Source: Paenibacillus oenotherae (lineage in GTDB: Bacteria; Bacillota; Bacilli; Paenibacillales; Paenibacillaceae). From it: a stretch of DNA of 64,000 nucleotides. Shown piece after piece: positions 17,990-26,298 of the stretch (position 1 is the stretch's first letter; each line of letters begins with the position of its first letter). The position numbers and the translations under genes were made by a program. The stretch spans positions 124,001-188,000 of the forward strand of contig NZ_JAHZIJ010000007.1 of NCBI RefSeq assembly GCF_019443105.1. Direction: 5' to 3'. The notes beneath the pieces were generated by a model. The model saw only the letters and a program-made list of their open reading frames with translations. It was not told where the DNA came from and did not search any database.

Positions 17990-18024
17990 AAAAAAATAGC
18001 CTCTCCTTTATAAAAAGACAGGCT
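17990..18024 (-). terminator. Terminator of the tetR gene
   Basis: On the minus strand, AGCCT, an inner CTTT/AAAG pairing, and AGGCT form a stem followed by TTTTTTT. It ends tetR before the SDR promoter, so the two genes are separate transcripts. Confidence 0.65.
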
Positions 18025-18028
18025 CACA

Positions 18029-18607
18029 TTAAAAAATTCTTAACGCAACTTGAATCGCGGATCTTATGAAATCTGGTGGAAGATTGGTCTTCGCGAGGGT
18101 CGCAACCCCCACAAAAGAGCTTGTTAAATATTGAGCTGTCTTACGGCAATCAAGCTCAGGGGGAACTTCATTCTTAATCTTTCCTTGTTCCAGAAATAGC
18201 GCAAATGCCTGCTCCAACGACAGGAAATTATTCGTAACAACTTCCGCGACCAGTGAATCGTGGAGACTCAACTCGCTAGCTGTATTGACCATCAAGCAGC
18301 CCCAGCTTTTCTGATCTTCATGAAGGCGGTCAATTACATTGTGAAACAATTGCATCAAAGTAGAATAGACGGGAGTATTTTGCGACAAGGCCCAAAGAAC
18401 TTGGGACATATACACTTCGCTGTATCTGGATAAACAGGCCATAAACAACGAATGCTTGTCGCCAAAGGTATCATACATACTTCCACGATTAATTCCCATT
18501 TCCTTCAAAAGGTCATTGACTGATGTTTTTTCATAACCATGTTTCCAAAAAACCTTCATCGCCTTCTCAAGCGCATCTACAGGTTCGAATTCTTTCGTAC
18601 GGACCAC
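18029..18607 (-). CDS. TetR/AcrR family transcriptional regulator
   Basis: A 192-residue repressor. The N-terminal helix-turn-helix is clear: ALEKAMKVFWKHGYEKTSV, then LLKEMGINRGSMYDTFGDKHSLF. The C-terminal domain (QKSWGCLMVNTASELS) resembles the AcrR/NemR group that senses electrophiles or small toxic molecules. A palindromic operator lies just upstream of its own start and another in front of the SDR gene. This supports autorepression and control of the SDR. The ligand is unknown. Confidence 0.9.
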   Translation of the reverse strand: MVRTKEFEPVDALEKAMKVFWKHGYEKTSVNDLLKEMGINRGSMYDTFGDKHSLFMACLSRYSEVYMSQVLWALSQNTPVYSTLMQLFHNVIDRLHEDQKSWGCLMVNTASELSLHDSLVAEVVTNNFLSLEQAFALFLEQGKIKNEVPPELDCRKTAQYLTSSFVGVATLAKTNLPPDFIRSAIQVALRIF

Positions 18608-18636
18608 ATTTCTCCACCTCTTGCGCTAACTATATC

Positions 18637-18660
18637 TTAATTGGAACGATCGGTCAATTA
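18637..18660. promoter_or_regulatory. TetR-type operator upstream of tetR
   Basis: TAATTGGAACGATCGGTCAATTA is an imperfect palindrome (arms TAATTG/CAATTA, centre ACGATCGGT) about 30 bases before the tetR start. It shares its core with the operator at 17968-17979. Confidence 0.65.
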
Positions 18661-18861
18661 AATGATGAATCTTTAGCAGCCCCGTACCAAGTTGGAGCAG
18701 CAATTCCACCGCATTATGAGGATACGTTAATGATTTTTACTAATACTGGGAAGAGTAAAAAGATAGCAGGCGTTTTCTCGAATTTCCATGAAACCGGGGT
18801 GCCTGTTCACCGTACTACTTTTCTGTAAGATATGCTTCGCAATTGCATAGAGAAACCAAAC

Positions 18862-18987
18862 TCCAAAGGGGAGTAGCTGTCACAATAAAGCCGTCAATAC
18901 GAGAACCCGAATTCTCCGGCTTTATTGGCATTGCCAGTGGGGCACTGTTAGCGAGACCTTTGCCCGTAGCTGGCGAAGGTTTCTTTA
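18862..18987 (+). ncRNA. yybP-ykoY manganese-sensing riboswitch
   Basis: The leader of the TerC gene contains the conserved yybP-ykoY blocks in order: AAAGGGGAGTAGCTG at the 5' end, a central paired region (ATAAAGCCG with CGGCTTTAT), and then GCGAGACCTTTGCC with GGCGAAGGTTTC at the 3' end. The last two can form a stem followed by a weak U-run, the expected expression platform. This class binds Mn2+ and is usually found in front of MntP, TerC/YkoY or P-type ATPase genes. The match is by recognition of motifs, not by a covariance-model search. Confidence 0.88.
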
Positions 18988-19029
18988 TGTATGGGAAGGT
19001 AAACCAATCGGGTCAAAGGGGATGAAACT

Positions 19030-19818
19030 ATGGGAATTGAATTGTTGATGGAGTATGGCTGGGTACTGCTTGTGCTAATCGCGCTTGAGGGCTTGCTGGC
19101 AGCCGATAACGCGCTCGTACTGGCCATTATGGTGAAGCACCTGCCTGAGAAAGAACGGAAGAAGGCATTGTTCTACGGTCTGGCAGGTGCGTTCGTATTC
19201 CGATTCGCTTCGTTGTTCGTGATCTCGTTGTTAGTGGATGTGTGGCAGGTGCAGGCTATCGGGGCGTTATATCTGTTGTTTATTGCGTCCAATCATATTT
19301 TCCGCAAGCTCATCGTGAAGAAGGGTGAAGATTCCGCAGAGCGGAATGAGGGAAAGCAGAAGAAAAAGAGCGGGTTTTGGTTTACGGTTCTCAAGGTCGA
19401 GCTTGCGGATATCGCATTCGCAATCGACTCCATCCTGGCGGCTGTCGCGCTTGCGGTCGCATTGCCGGCAACAACCCTCCCGCGGATCGGCGGAATGGAC
19501 GGCGGGCACTTTATCGTTATTTTCCTGGGCGGCTTTATCGGACTGCTGATCATGCGTTTCGCCGCAAATTTGTTCGTGAAGCTGCTGGAGAGCAGGCCAG
19601 CGCTGGAAGTCGCCGCTTTCTTCATCGTCGGCTGGGTCGGCGTCAAGCTGGCGGTTCACACACTCGCGCATCCGTCGCTTCATATCATCCCGCATGATTT
19701 TGCAGAATCGACCGGATGGAAGCTGACATTCTATGCGGTGCTTCTGATCATCGCCTTAACCGGATGGTTCCTGTCTGGCCGCAAGAGTAAAGAAAAGGAA
19801 TCGGCCAACGCCGCATAA
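19030..19818 (+). CDS. TerC family integral membrane protein (YkoY-like)
   Basis: A 262-residue membrane protein with about seven spans. It carries the TerC signatures ALEGLLAADNALVL (residues 18-31) and VELADIAFAIDSILAAVALA near 125, whose acidic residues lie in the membrane and are thought to bind metal. RBS AAAGGGGATG precedes the ATG. A yybP-ykoY riboswitch lies in its leader, so expression should rise with Mn2+. By family knowledge it acts as a manganese exporter or metallates exported proteins. The cytoplasmic loop (KKGEDSAERNEGKQKKKSG) is highly charged. Confidence 0.93.
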   Translation: MGIELLMEYGWVLLVLIALEGLLAADNALVLAIMVKHLPEKERKKALFYGLAGAFVFRFASLFVISLLVDVWQVQAIGALYLLFIASNHIFRKLIVKKGEDSAERNEGKQKKKSGFWFTVLKVELADIAFAIDSILAAVALAVALPATTLPRIGGMDGGHFIVIFLGGFIGLLIMRFAANLFVKLLESRPALEVAAFFIVGWVGVKLAVHTLAHPSLHIIPHDFAESTGWKLTFYAVLLIIALTGWFLSGRKSKEKESANAA

Positions 19819-19840
19819 TTTAAGGAATAGCCTTGCTCTT

Positions 19841-19885
19841 GGCCGGCTGTGCTGCGGGGGCCTATGCCCCCCGCCGGTTCCGGCC
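19841..19885. terminator. GC-rich hairpin after terC
   Basis: GGCCGG pairs with CCGGCC, and GGGGG with CCCCC inside, just downstream of the TerC stop. There is no U-run, so it may only stabilise the 3' end or mark the boundary with the convergent gene at 19975. Confidence 0.4.
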
Positions 19886-19974
19886 CGAGCTATCGCTACC
19901 CTAACCTGTGATCGACGAAGAGGGCTGCAGGCCGAGCTCTATTAAGCGCTAACCGAATCATTGTGATTGACAGC

Positions 19975-20532
19975 TTACTGTTCCGGCTGTGAACGTGGCG
20001 TCAATCGTCCCGTCCAAATGCAAATGCCCATGCCAACGTAAGCAAGCCCCCAGAAGAAAGCGAAATATACGTTGTCTTCCACAGGCAAGAATGCGCTGAG
20101 AAGCATGAGCACGTGCAGGCCAGCCACCCAACGAGGCAATACCTTGGCGCGAAACGTCAGCACAGCGAACAGCAGCGTGCCTCCCGACAGGCCAATCATG
20201 CTGCCCACGCCGGTAATCGCCATAATCAAGCCATCCGGCTCCGGAGCGGATGCCCCCAGGATGAACACACTGAACAACAATGCCGTTGTCAGAATGTTGC
20301 CTATCGTAATGCCGAGCACACTAATAAATCCAAGCAATCCCGTTTCCTTCGATTGCACAAGATAACCGGCAATCGAGCCGACCGCCATCAGAATGCACGC
20401 CGCATATCCAAAAGAAAGCTCCGGCACACTGTCCGTACCCCAAATAATCGCCGTCGGCGTCATGCCGATCCTCGCAATCCCCGCCAGCAAGCAGATCATC
20501 CCCAGCCATCTTAGTACTCGTAATTCATTCAT
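19975..20532 (-). CDS. Hypothetical multi-pass membrane protein
   Basis: A 185-residue protein with about six hydrophobic segments (for example YAACILMAVGSIAGYLVQS and GFISVLGITIGNILTTALLF) and a short charged tail. The open frame starts at 20538, but ATG 20532 has AAGGAG seven bases upstream while the first ATG is too close to it. It is divergent from the histidine kinase gene, and the region between contains a strong palindrome. I do not recognise a family. It could be a target or accessory partner of the neighbouring two-component system. Confidence 0.7.
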   Translation of the reverse strand: MNELRVLRWLGMICLLAGIARIGMTPTAIIWGTDSVPELSFGYAACILMAVGSIAGYLVQSKETGLLGFISVLGITIGNILTTALLFSVFILGASAPEPDGLIMAITGVGSMIGLSGGTLLFAVLTFRAKVLPRWVAGLHVLMLLSAFLPVEDNVYFAFFWGLAYVGMGICIWTGRLTPRSQPEQ

Positions 20533-20636
20533 TGTCATTCTCCTTATTTTTGATTGTGACTCACTTTCCTTATCCTACATGCATGGGAATCACGGGAAAC
20601 AGGGCATTGAATACCCCTTTTTCCGGGAAATTCCGC

Positions 20637-20652
20637 TTCCCGAATTCGGGAA
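20637..20652. promoter_or_regulatory. Palindromic operator candidate between divergent genes
   Basis: TTCCCGAATTCGGGAA is a perfect 16-bp palindrome. It is flanked on both sides by related CGGGAAAT motifs (20623-20630 and 20646-20653). It lies between the membrane protein gene and the histidine kinase gene, a likely binding site for the encoded NarL-type regulator or another factor. TATAAT at 20712 could be the kinase's -10. Confidence 0.5.
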
Positions 20653-20723
20653 ATCCGGGAATATGGACGAGGATTCGCAGCCTCCTCATATTCAAACCAA
20701 CCTTGGGCCGCTATAATAAAAGC

Positions 20724-22835
20724 ATGAGAAAAATCAGAGCCTATCAAGTTTTAATCGGAATATTCTTTATCATTACGGCGACCCTGTATGCGAGCTGCAT
20801 TCCTCTGTATTACGACGCGCTGCTGACGCAATGCATCTCGAATGGATGCGGCGTCTCCATTCCTGCCCTGACCTTGGCACCAGGGGGACTCACCTTACAG
20901 GAAACTGCACTCCTCCTTGTAGTAATCGACTGTGCCTACACGCTGGTGTTCTATTCGGCTGCCCTGATTCTGCTGTGGAAGAGCGGCCGGGAACCGATGG
21001 GATTACTCGCTGCACTGACGATGATCGCCTTCGGCACCTCTTTTCCGTCGCTCGTCATGGTGGGATCAACGGATTCGACATTCCCGCATTATTGGTTCCT
21101 TGGGGTAGCGTCTGTGGGCTGGATCGCAATATCGCTGTTCTGCTTGCTTTTCCCGAACGGTTCATTCGTGCCCCGATGGACGAGATACGTCATGGCGCTC
21201 ATAGTCATCGTGGATATTGCGAACGTCTTCTATGACGGGGACTTATGGGATGTACTTCACGTCCCTCAGTCCCTTCAGCTCGTCTGGTACTTGTCGACGA
21301 CGCTGCTGCTGATCTATGCCCAGCTGCACCGCTTCAGACGGATCTCTTCGCCTGAGCAGCGCCAGCAGACCAAGTGGGTGGTCTACGGTGTTGCCATCTG
21401 TTTCGTTGGATTCGGCTTGATCAGCATACTGTTCGATCCTGCTTTCCATAACGGCAGCGCTACCTACTTCATCTATTTAAATGCGGCGCTGCACCTTTCC
21501 CTGTCCGCTCTGCCCGTTACACTTACGCTCGCCGTTCTTAGACGGAGGCTGTGGGACATTAATCCCCTTGTTAACCGGACGATTGTCTATGGCGCGCTGA
21601 CCCTATGTATTGTTCTGCTATATACCGCCGTTGTGCTCTATCTCGGCAATCTGTTCGTTACCTGGAACCATTATGCCGTCTCGCTCATTGCCACGACGCT
21701 CGTCGCAGTTGTGTTCGCGCCGCTGAAGGAGTGGCTTCAACGACTGGTGAAGCGGCTGATGAAGGGCCATCATGATGATCCATATGCCGTACTGCTCGAG
21801 CTAGGCAGCCAGATGATGCAGCCGCTCGCACCTGATGCGATGCTGGCCGCGATTGCCCGTCAGGTGCAGGGCGCACTTCGTCTGCCTTATACCGCCATTG
21901 CGATGGACATCGAAGGACAAGAGACCATTCTTGCCGAAGCAGGCGAGCGCAAAGAAGGACTTGAACTGCATGCCTACCCCATTATCTATCGAGGCAAATC
22001 GATCGGCACATTGTATGTGGCGAGCCGGTCGGTTGGCGAAACGTTCTCGTCAGAGGATCATATCTTCCTGGAGGTGCTGCTTCAGCAAGCCGGGCCGATT
22101 GTGAACAATGCGGATATGCTGCAGGGGATGAGACGGCTGGCGGAAGATCTTCAGGATTCCCGCGAGCAGCTTGTACTCACCAGGGAGGAGGAGCGACGGC
22201 GAATCCGCAACAATCTGCATGATGATCTCGCACCGAGATTGGCGGCACTGGCGCTTAACGTGGCGATTGCGCGCAAATACGTCGACAAGGAGCCTGCGGT
22301 TGCCGTCGCCAAGATGGATGAGCTCGGCCAAGTCATCCGATCGACCGTTCAGGATATTCGCTCCCTGGTGAATGATCTGCGACCGCCCGCACTGGATGAG
22401 CTCGGCCTTATCGGCGCGATCCGCGCCCGGATGGACGAGATGGCGAAGCCTTCTCAGCTAAGCGCGGAAGGCACAGGAGCGAAGCCGCTGCAAATGCAGA
22501 TCGATGCTCCGCTCGTACTGCCTGCGCTGCGTGCTGCGGTTGAAGTTGCCGTCTATCGGATTGTGACGGAGTCGATGGTGAACGTCGTGAAGCATGCGGA
22601 CGCGACTGTCTGCCGGGTTATGCTGGCTGTGATGGAGGACAGTCGACTGCTGGTGGAAGTGACTGACGATGGTGTAGGCGTTGGCACCGTGCAGCTCCCG
22701 GCGTTGAAGAAAGTGCCCGGCGGCATTGGACTTATATCCATGCGCGAGCGGGCTGCGGAGATCGGTGGAGAGTGTGTCATTGAACGGCTGAATACCGGAG
22801 GAACGAGGGTACGCGCGTTGCTGCCTCTGCAATAG
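20724..22835 (+). CDS. Membrane sensor histidine kinase, NarL-partner type (HisKA_3)
   Basis: A 703-residue kinase. The N-terminal 340 residues have about nine hydrophobic spans, then comes a GAF-like region (about 370-470). The phospho-acceptor is H499 in EEERRRIRNNLHDDLAPR, followed by the HATPase domain with VTDDGVGVG and GGIGLISMRERAAEIGG. The frame is open back to 20532, but that extension runs through the operator and promoter region. The ATG at 20724 begins a typical membrane segment, though no good Shine-Dalgarno precedes it and TATAAT is only a few bases upstream, so a leaderless or short-leader message is possible. It ends ten bases before the response regulator. The signal is unknown. 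Confidence 0.9.
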   Translation: MRKIRAYQVLIGIFFIITATLYASCIPLYYDALLTQCISNGCGVSIPALTLAPGGLTLQETALLLVVIDCAYTLVFYSAALILLWKSGREPMGLLAALTMIAFGTSFPSLVMVGSTDSTFPHYWFLGVASVGWIAISLFCLLFPNGSFVPRWTRYVMALIVIVDIANVFYDGDLWDVLHVPQSLQLVWYLSTTLLLIYAQLHRFRRISSPEQRQQTKWVVYGVAICFVGFGLISILFDPAFHNGSATYFIYLNAALHLSLSALPVTLTLAVLRRRLWDINPLVNRTIVYGALTLCIVLLYTAVVLYLGNLFVTWNHYAVSLIATTLVAVVFAPLKEWLQRLVKRLMKGHHDDPYAVLLELGSQMMQPLAPDAMLAAIARQVQGALRLPYTAIAMDIEGQETILAEAGERKEGLELHAYPIIYRGKSIGTLYVASRSVGETFSSEDHIFLEVLLQQAGPIVNNADMLQGMRRLAEDLQDSREQLVLTREEERRRIRNNLHDDLAPRLAALALNVAIARKYVDKEPAVAVAKMDELGQVIRSTVQDIRSLVNDLRPPALDELGLIGAIRARMDEMAKPSQLSAEGTGAKPLQMQIDAPLVLPALRAAVEVAVYRIVTESMVNVVKHADATVCRVMLAVMEDSRLLVEVTDDGVGVGTVQLPALKKVPGGIGLISMRERAAEIGGECVIERLNTGGTRVRALLPLQ

Positions 22836-22853
22836 AGAAGGAGAATGAAACTG

Positions 22854-23549
22854 ATGAGAATCGTTATAGCCGAGGATCACCCGATGTTTCGCAATGGCGT
22901 TCGAAGCTTGCTGGCGACGACTGACGATTTGGAAGTAGTCGGGGAAGCGACTGATGGCAATGAAGCGGTGAAGCTTGCCGGCGAGCTCGAGCCCGACCTC
23001 ATACTGATGGATATTCGCATGCCCGGAATGAATGGCATCGAGGCAACCGAGCGGATTAGAGAGCAATATCCGGCTATCGAGGTCCTGATCCTCACCATGT
23101 ATCAGGATGATCAGTCGGTCTTCACAGCAATGAGAGTCGGTGCCAAGGGCTACGTGCTGAAGGATGCGGACGAGGAGGAACTGCTGCAGTCGATTCGTAT
23201 GGTGGGAAGCGGACGCGCTGTATTCAGTACGGGAATTGCAGAGCGGATCATGCATTATTTCGCCTCGCAGACCCCCCAGGTTGCGACGGGTTCCCATGGC
23301 AGTGGAGCAGAAGATGCTGGTATCGGAACATATGGACCGCTGCGAGATCCGTCCTTTACCGAGTTAACCCGGCGCGAAGCGGAGATTTTGGCACGAATCG
23401 CCGCCGGAGACACCAATGCTCAGATTGCCGCCCACCTCCACATCAGCGCCAAGACCGTTGCCAACAACGTGTCGATCATTCTGGGCAAGCTCCAAGTCAG
23501 CTCCCGGCATGAGGCAAGGAAGCTGGTCGAGCAGTCCCGGCATAGCTAG
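22854..23549 (+). CDS. NarL/FixJ family response regulator
   Basis: A 231-residue regulator. The receiver domain has the acidic pocket IAEDH (residues 5-9), the phosphorylation site D53 in LILMDIRMPGMNG and the conserved lysine in GAKGYVLKDA. The C-terminal LuxR helix-turn-helix is LTRREAEILARIAAGDTNAQ with ISAKTVANNVSIIL. An unusually long linker of about 35 residues joins them. ATG 22845 lies one base from AAGGAG; ATG 22854, ten bases away, is preferred. It is co-transcribed with the kinase and convergent with the deaminase gene. Target genes are not identifiable beyond the local palindrome. Confidence 0.93.
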   Translation: MRIVIAEDHPMFRNGVRSLLATTDDLEVVGEATDGNEAVKLAGELEPDLILMDIRMPGMNGIEATERIREQYPAIEVLILTMYQDDQSVFTAMRVGAKGYVLKDADEEELLQSIRMVGSGRAVFSTGIAERIMHYFASQTPQVATGSHGSGAEDAGIGTYGPLRDPSFTELTRREAEILARIAAGDTNAQIAAHLHISAKTVANNVSIILGKLQVSSRHEARKLVEQSRHS

Positions 23550-23571
23550 TCTTTGACTTCCGCGCACGAGC

Positions 23572-24063
23572 TCAATCAATATCACTAACGACGTATGCTT
23601 GTCCACGTCGTTCATTCCATAGCCGGTGAAGCTCCTGAGAACGGATTGCCAAGTCCCTGTATGGCATCGCTGTAACCGAAACTTTATCGAATTTATGTCT
23701 GAAGTGATTGCCCTGTTTCATAATTCTCATAGCTCCCAAGTAATCATCACTCAACGCCCAGACAGCTCTAGCAATATCGGCTAATATCAGTGCCCCTGAA
23801 CACATCGGGCAAGGCTCGACTGTCGAATATAATGTGCATTTATTCTTATACCTGGGATCTAACAAGTTCTTTCCAGCTTGCCTGATGACATCGATTTCTG
23901 CATGGCATGTGGGGTCACTAGTAGTAAAGATTCTATTTCTTCCTTTGCTTAAAATGTTACCCTCGGGGTCAACCAATACTGCCCCTATTGGAACCGTCCC
24001 TTCTTTTAAAGCGATCTCTGCCTCATCTAGTGCAATAGTAAGAAAATACCGATCCATCTCCAT
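23572..24063 (-). CDS. Nucleoside deaminase (cytidine/guanine deaminase family)
   Basis: A 163-residue cytoplasmic zinc enzyme. Zinc ligands and catalytic acid are visible as H54-A-E56 (CHAEIDVI) and C85-xx-C88 (EPCPMCSGALI). Length and motifs match the CDA/tRNA adenosine deaminase-like superfamily. The C-terminal part (SQELHRLWNER) fits free nucleoside or base deaminases better than TadA, and no tRNA-binding tail is seen. The start ATG has GGGGGA upstream. It stands alone, convergent with the response regulator. Substrate is uncertain. Confidence 0.88.
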   Translation of the reverse strand: MEMDRYFLTIALDEAEIALKEGTVPIGAVLVDPEGNILSKGRNRIFTTSDPTCHAEIDVIRQAGKNLLDPRYKNKCTLYSTVEPCPMCSGALILADIARAVWALSDDYLGAMRIMKQGNHFRHKFDKVSVTAMPYRDLAIRSQELHRLWNERRGQAYVVSDID

Positions 24064-24214
24064 AGAAATCCCCCATTCACCATATAGATAATTAATTCGA
24101 TATATAGGTTGCGCCTTCCTACGCTATCCCGCCCTTTCGTATAACCTTTCTCGATCGGTAACGGAAGGGAAGCCGATTTTGAGAGGAAGGGGCTTCCTGA
24201 ACGAAAAACACAAA

Positions 24215-24250
24215 GAGGGCTGCAACAGGCTCTTAACCTGTCACAGCCCT
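24215..24250 (-). terminator. Terminator of secreted-protein gene 1
   Basis: AGAGGGCTGCAACAGG pairs with CCTGTCACAGCCCTC. On the minus strand it is followed by TTTGTGTTTTT. A near copy lies at 26119-26162 after gene 3 of the family and another at 34521-34568. Confidence 0.8.
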
Positions 24251-24304
24251 CCATCCCGCGTCCGACGCGGCCTGCCCGGGATTTATCCAGGCATCCGTCC
24301 GAGC

Positions 24305-24664
24305 TTACTGCACGTATAACCCGGCCTTGAAGGTAGTGCTGGCGTCTACACGCACGACTTGTCCTGCCGTCAAATTTAAGGTAACGATGGAAGTGCCATA
24401 GGCTACATTACTAGCAAGTAATTGATTCTGATCATCATACAGTTTAAGCGTTTGAGTCATTGCAATAGGGTAAATTTTTTGCAATGTGAAGGTATACGAT
24501 CTGCTTACCGGTGCTGTAAACTCAAAGGAAACGACTCCATCTGTATATCCAATAGACTTTTTATCTCCCAATGCGATCGTTTGGGTCGTTGCAGATGCAA
24601 CAGGGATAGCCGCAAACATAAATACCAGACATAACATAGCAAATGTAAATAATCTCTTCTTCAT
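24305..24664 (-). CDS. Small secreted protein, paralogue 1 of 3 (PPC-like domain)
   Basis: A 119-residue protein with a clear signal peptide (MKKRLFTFAMLCLVFMFAA, cleavage after SASA-like residues near 26). The mature 93 residues are beta-rich: VSFEFTAPVSRSYTFTLQKI, LKLYDDQNQLLASN, LNLTAGQVVRVDAS. This pattern resembles bacterial pre-peptidase C-terminal (PPC) beta-sandwich domains, here as a free-standing protein. It shares RBS context (AGGAGGAATTTATC) with its paralogues at 24750 and 26299. No enzyme domain is attached. Function is unknown; a secreted binding or cell-surface role is guessed. Confidence 0.8.
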   Translation of the reverse strand: MKKRLFTFAMLCLVFMFAAIPVASATTQTIALGDKKSIGYTDGVVSFEFTAPVSRSYTFTLQKIYPIAMTQTLKLYDDQNQLLASNVAYGTSIVTLNLTAGQVVRVDASTTFKAGLYVQ

Positions 24665-24749
24665 GATAAATTCCTCCTAATAGTATAATAATTGTTCCTT
24701 CAGGTCACTGGCTCTCAACCTGATACAACCCTTCATTGAACGTCCGAGC

Positions 24750-25109
24750 TTAATAAACAACCAAACCGGCCTTGAAGGTAGTGCTAGCGTCTATACGCAC
24801 GACTTGTCCTGCCGTCAAATTCAAGTAAATTTTGGCAATACCATAGCTTACACTATTACCAAGCAATTGATTCTGATCATCGTACACATTAAGCGTTTGA
24901 GTCATTTGAACAGGCAGTAGTTTTCCCAAGCTGAAAGTATACAATTTGCTTTCCGGTGCTGTAAACTCATAGGAAACAACTCCATCTGTATACCAAATCG
25001 TCTTTTTCTCGTCGAATCCGATCGCCGGGGTCGTTGCAGACACAACAGGGACAACCGCAAACATAAGTACTAGACACAACATAGCAATTGACAATAATCT
25101 CTTCTTCAC
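24750..25109 (-). CDS. Small secreted protein, paralogue 2 of 3 (PPC-like domain)
   Basis: A 119-residue paralogue of the gene at 24305, about 70 percent identical by eye and without length change: signal peptide MKKRLLSIAMLCLVLMFAV, then VSYEFTAPESKLYTFSLGKL, LNVYDDQNQLLGNS and LNLTAGQVVRIDASTTFKAG. About 85 bases separate the two genes, and a remnant of the terminator region (CTCAACCTGATACAACCCTT) sits between them. Its 5' flank is duplicated in front of paralogue 3. Function unknown. Confidence 0.8.
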   Translation of the reverse strand: MKKRLLSIAMLCLVLMFAVVPVVSATTPAIGFDEKKTIWYTDGVVSYEFTAPESKLYTFSLGKLLPVQMTQTLNVYDDQNQLLGNSVSYGIAKIYLNLTAGQVVRIDASTTFKAGLVVY

Positions 25110-25400
25110 AATAAATTCCTCCTAATAATATAATGATTTTTCCTTGCATTTTACACGTTTTCTAGACCACCGCCCTTTATTTTTCATTTTTTACTACGAA
25201 TGTTACGAAGTGATTGTATCAAAGGATTGAAAAAGCGTACATAGTATAAAAGACCTGTTTTATGGATATTTATGTGGTTTATTGTAATTAATATCCTATT
25301 AGTAACAAATTTTTGAAGTGAAATGGGCATCAATTTGTGTAAGTAAATTGTAAGATTTGACATTAAAAAGACCGGAGTGCTCTTTCGGAAGGTTTTCAGC
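25110..25400. repeat. Duplicated upstream region, copy 1
   Basis: The flank of paralogue 2 aligns with 26995-27290 in front of paralogue 3. Shared blocks: CTTGCAT, ACCGCCCTTTATTTTTCATT, TTTACTACGAATGTTACGA, GTACATAGTATAAAAG, TTTGTGTAAGT and ACATTAAAAAG. It must hold the common promoter. TATAAAAG and its complement may be part of it. In this copy the distal hairpin is degraded. Confidence 0.7.
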
Positions 25401-25518
25401 CTTTTTTTGGGATTTATTTCCTTGGTAAATTGGGATGCGGACAATACTCTGCATTTGGACTTGTGTGCTCACAACTTGCTGCTGCTGGGGGATGTGGTAT
25501 TGGGAACGATAGACCGAC

Positions 25519-26046
25519 GATTCGGTGCCACGGCACTGCGAAGAGCCGGCCTTTTTAATTTATTTGCCTTGTTGAGTTAGCCGGCACGCTATCATAATCC
25601 CGAAATCCCGTCTCGTCAAGAGATAATGTGCAAATGAGCGGCATAACGAGGACTCCCCCCTTATTCTTTCGCAATAGGAATGAATCTTCGAGTATGAAGA
25701 GCGATATCGCTTTTTCCAATTCATCCGGTTTCACGTAAAATTTCCTTTAGGTCGATGTGGGGCAAGAACGCAAATGCATGGTCAGTAAGATAGAAAGGAG
25801 GACCCTATGAACAGAGTGGACAAAATCAGATTTATGCTCCTTTACGGTGACGCGCCTGAAGCCGAATGTTACGGGTACATGGAGTTGAATCAGGATGGCA
25901 ATATGATCGCGCTCTACAATAAGTACGGAGAGGAAATAGACATGTATGGCGGTCATGAATTTGTCAGGGTGCGGACGCTTGGCAAATTCGATGAAGAAGA
26001 CCGCGATAATTTTTATTCCTTGTTAGAAAGTGATGGTGTAGGATAA
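25519..26046 (+). repeat. Duplicated module carrying the 79-residue gene, intact copy
   Basis: From GATTCGGTGCC (25519-25529) onward this segment matches 54329-54678: TTGCCTTGTTGA, CCGGCACG, GTCAAGAGATAATGTGC, AGAGCGATATCGCTTTTTCC, AATTCATCCGG and the start of the small gene. The palindromic core GCGATATCGC is retained in both. It probably includes the gene's promoter and regulatory elements. Confidence 0.7.
25807..26046 (+). CDS. Small hypothetical protein (79 residues), intact copy
   Basis: ATG with AGGAGG eight bases upstream. The 79-residue product (MNRVDKIRFMLLYGDAPE, then YGYMELNQDGNMIALYNKYG and FDEEDRDNFYSLLES) is acidic, soluble and without a signal peptide. A second, decayed copy with the same upstream region lies at 54587-54678, which shows that this is a real unit that was duplicated. 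I do not recognise the family. The alternating beta-like pattern suggests a small single domain. Confidence 0.75.
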   Translation: MNRVDKIRFMLLYGDAPEAECYGYMELNQDGNMIALYNKYGEEIDMYGGHEFVRVRTLGKFDEEDRDNFYSLLESDGVG

Positions 26047-26118
26047 TCTCGACGATAGGCTGGACTTACAACCCACAATAATAATCACAGTTCAGAGGGG
26101 AACAACGACAAACCCAAA

Positions 26119-26162
26119 GAGGGCTGCAACAGGTCACGGGCTCTCAACCTGTTACAGCCCTC
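26119..26162 (-). terminator. Terminator of secreted-protein gene 3
   Basis: GAGGGCTGCAACAGG pairs with CCTGTTACAGCCCTC. It is a near copy of the terminator at 24215-24250, and the following TCCCGCGTCCGGCGCGGCCT is also shared, so the 3' flanks of the family were duplicated with the genes. Confidence 0.75.
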
Positions 26163-26298
26163 CGTCCCGCGTCCGGCGCGGCCTCTCGGCTCCTAGATAA
26201 TCCACTTGCCTTGAGGGGAGAATATTAGAGTTTGCTGCCATGCCCGGAATTTATCCAGGCATCTTTCAGCTTGCTCAATGACCTGATCTTAGAAAAAG

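Noticed and set aside
18661-18828. Open frame reading DESLAAPYQVGAAIPPHYED upstream of the riboswitch
   Set aside because: It is only the end of a frame antisense to tetR, without a start of its own in the intergenic part.
20532-20723. 64-residue N-terminal extension of the histidine kinase
   Set aside because: It covers the divergent promoter and operator palindrome; ATG 20724 starts a normal membrane segment.
22458-23297. 279-codon minus-strand open frame
   Set aside because: Antisense to the histidine kinase and response regulator; no ribosome binding site and histidine-rich composition typical of shadow frames.
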